Source of the DNA: Lepidonotus clava
Taxonomy: Eukaryota > Annelida > Polychaeta > Phyllodocida > Polynoidae
DNA length: 64,000 nucleotides
Direction of reading: 5' to 3'
Assembly: GCA_936440205.1 (NCBI GenBank)
Contig: OW387150.1
Span: 33,713,795-33,777,794 of the forward strand
The translations under genes and the position numbers were made by a program. Positions 62,681-64,000 of this stretch are shown one piece after another (position 1 is the stretch's first letter; every line of letters starts with the position of its first letter). The notes under the pieces are model-generated. The model saw only the letters and a program-made list of their open reading frames with translations. It was not told the DNA's origin and searched no databases.

Positions 62681-62990
62681 TTGTTGGGGTAGTTTATTGT
62701 CCGGCCAACCCTTCAGGGTTCTTTCAAGACTGCACAATGTAATGCTTGTCGGCTAGTTTTACATCACATGGGCGGTGACCAAATCTATGAGATAAGGTGC
62801 GTATTTGTAGTAGTGGGACCCAATGCCCTCTTTATAGTGCTGTCTCACTGTCCATTAGATCTAAGGGTTGTTTGGGTAGTTTAATGTCCGGCCACCCATT
62901 CAGGATTCTTTCCAGACTGCACAAGGTAATGCTTTTCAGCTATAGTTTGATACCACATTGGCAGTGGAAACACTGTCGTCACGGGTTCAC
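62681..62990 (+). repeat. two tandem copies of a GGGGTAGTTTAATGTCCGGC repeat
   Basis: GTTGGGGTAGTTTATTGTCC, GGCCAACCCTTCAGGGTTCT and AGACTGCACAATGTAATGCT (from 62681) recur from 62865 with small changes. A third partial copy lies within the MITE in protease intron 2 at about 11630. GGGTTCACACC at 62985 is B-box-like. A SINE origin is possible. Confidence 0.55.
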
Positions 62991-63024
62991 ACCAATGTAT
63001 ACAGCTAAAGGTTTGTGTGTGTGT

Positions 63025-63040
63025 GTGGGGGGGGGGGGTG
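63025..63040. repeat. short GT and G run
   Basis: A GTGTGTGTGT run passes into about ten G residues at 63018-63040. Confidence 0.7.
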
Positions 63041-63108
63041 GAGCTTTTAGTGTGACAAAGGTAGATAACAGAGAGCCCAACAGTCAAATCAGGTGTGATT
63101 GTGATATG

Positions 63109-63611
63109 ACAGGAGACAGGAGCTGACGGGGGTGGCTTAGTAGGTGGGCGGAGAGAGCGCCTTAGGAGCAGGAGATGACAAGAACACCTGTAAGTGTAAG
63201 TGTTTCCCTTTAAAACCATGGCTTTACGATAAAAGCCAATTTTCTTATGAAGATATCTAGATGTGTGTCCTATAATAAGGTAAATAGAACTATTCTAATG
63301 TATCAACTTAAGGATTCTCAGTACCCTGAGTCAGGGTCTGTGCTGCGTCGCATAATCAAGTTATTGCAACAGCGAGGGTTCACTGTTGCAATGGGTCCAA
63401 CTGTTGAATTGTGCCTATTCTCTAGAACCGATTTAAATTCTGTAAACGGTTTGGAAAAATAGACTATGTTTGAAATGGCAGAAACAGGAGCTGAGAGCGG
63501 TAGCTCCTTCTGAGGTGGGCGGTGAGAGTGCCTTAGATAGAGATGACAACTACACCTGTTAGTGTACATAGAACTCTTCTAATGTATCAACTTATGGTTT
63601 CTGAGTACCCT
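63109..63611. repeat. tandem duplication with internal deletion
   Basis: ACAGGAGCTGACGG, GGTGGGCGGAGAGAGCGCCT, AGATGACAAGAACACCTGT and ATTCTAATGTATCAACTTA at 63115-63320 recur, shortened, at 63484-63605. The first unit contains TGGCTTAGTAGG, an A-box-like motif. Confidence 0.6.
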
Positions 63612-64000
63612 GGGGGAGGGTCTGGGGGAGGACAGTGCTCGGTACTGCTACATTGGGCAGAGGGACATGATGTGCTAGTTAAGGTTGAAGTGGGCTGGGG
63701 CAAAAGGTACTAAAGATTATGTCCAAATGACAGGTGCAATTAAAGGGATTTGGGACCCCACCAGCTCAACCTGGCTTGAAATTGTATTCATGTATAAAAT
63801 ATATTTTCTAAGGAATGCCAACTATTCTACAAAGATTTTAACTTAAAATGGGAAAATTAGAGTTTTAAAGATAATTTGTTAACATAGGAATATACAGAAA
63901 ATACCATATTATTCTGTTCATAAGGGTTGTAGCTCTTTAATTAGCACAGTGACCCCCACTTTTCTTTGCTGAAATATATAGATACATGTCCACAGATGAT
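63612..64000. other. no recognised feature
   Basis: AT-rich end of the window. Nothing specific. Confidence 0.35.

Overview
The window comes from an animal genome, most likely a marine invertebrate. It has one split gene with GT-AG introns, several retroelement classes, dozens of short inverted-repeat transposons, and long minisatellites over roughly a fifth of the bases. The protease gene recalls secreted digestive chymotrypsin/elastase-like enzymes of molluscs and other invertebrates, but the sequence alone does not fix the phylum.

The only host gene I can support is a six-exon S1 serine protease on the + strand (coding exons 10083-20361, 253 residues). It has a TATA box 53 bases before the ATG and a polyadenylation signal at 20468. 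Its introns carry most of its length: a hAT-like MITE in intron 2, a Penelope-like element flanked by a perfect 366-bp direct repeat in intron 3, and a fossil DIRS/Ngaro-type element with split direct repeats in intron 5. All six exons still join in frame with the full catalytic triad and four expected disulfides.

Region by region: 0-10 kb holds MITEs, a SINE-like repeat and a 49-bp minisatellite (4.36-6.33 kb). 10-20.5 kb is the protease gene. 20.5-29.7 kb is MITE-rich, with a cluster at 23.7-25.3 kb. 29.7-41.2 kb is dominated by tandem arrays with periods of 28, 144, 10, 33, 99 and 43 bp. 41.2-48.7 kb holds MITEs, a SINE-like repeat and CA/TG tracts. 48.7-58.4 kb is again dominated by arrays (34, 45, 29 and 139 bp). 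58.9-61.9 kb is a 5'-truncated LINE on the - strand, split by a MITE. 61.9-64 kb is a pile of short repeats.

The most informative structures are insertions that can be read like a stratigraphy. They are the Penelope-like element with its very long target duplication, two oppositely oriented MITEs in the same position of a 33-bp minisatellite unit, and a MITE in the LINE reverse transcriptase whose excision on paper restores the LINE frame. A hairpin-plus-tail element family occurs four times, and one copy has grown an internal 32-bp tandem array. The long repetitive open frames in the minisatellites are by-products of repeat period and composition, not genes.
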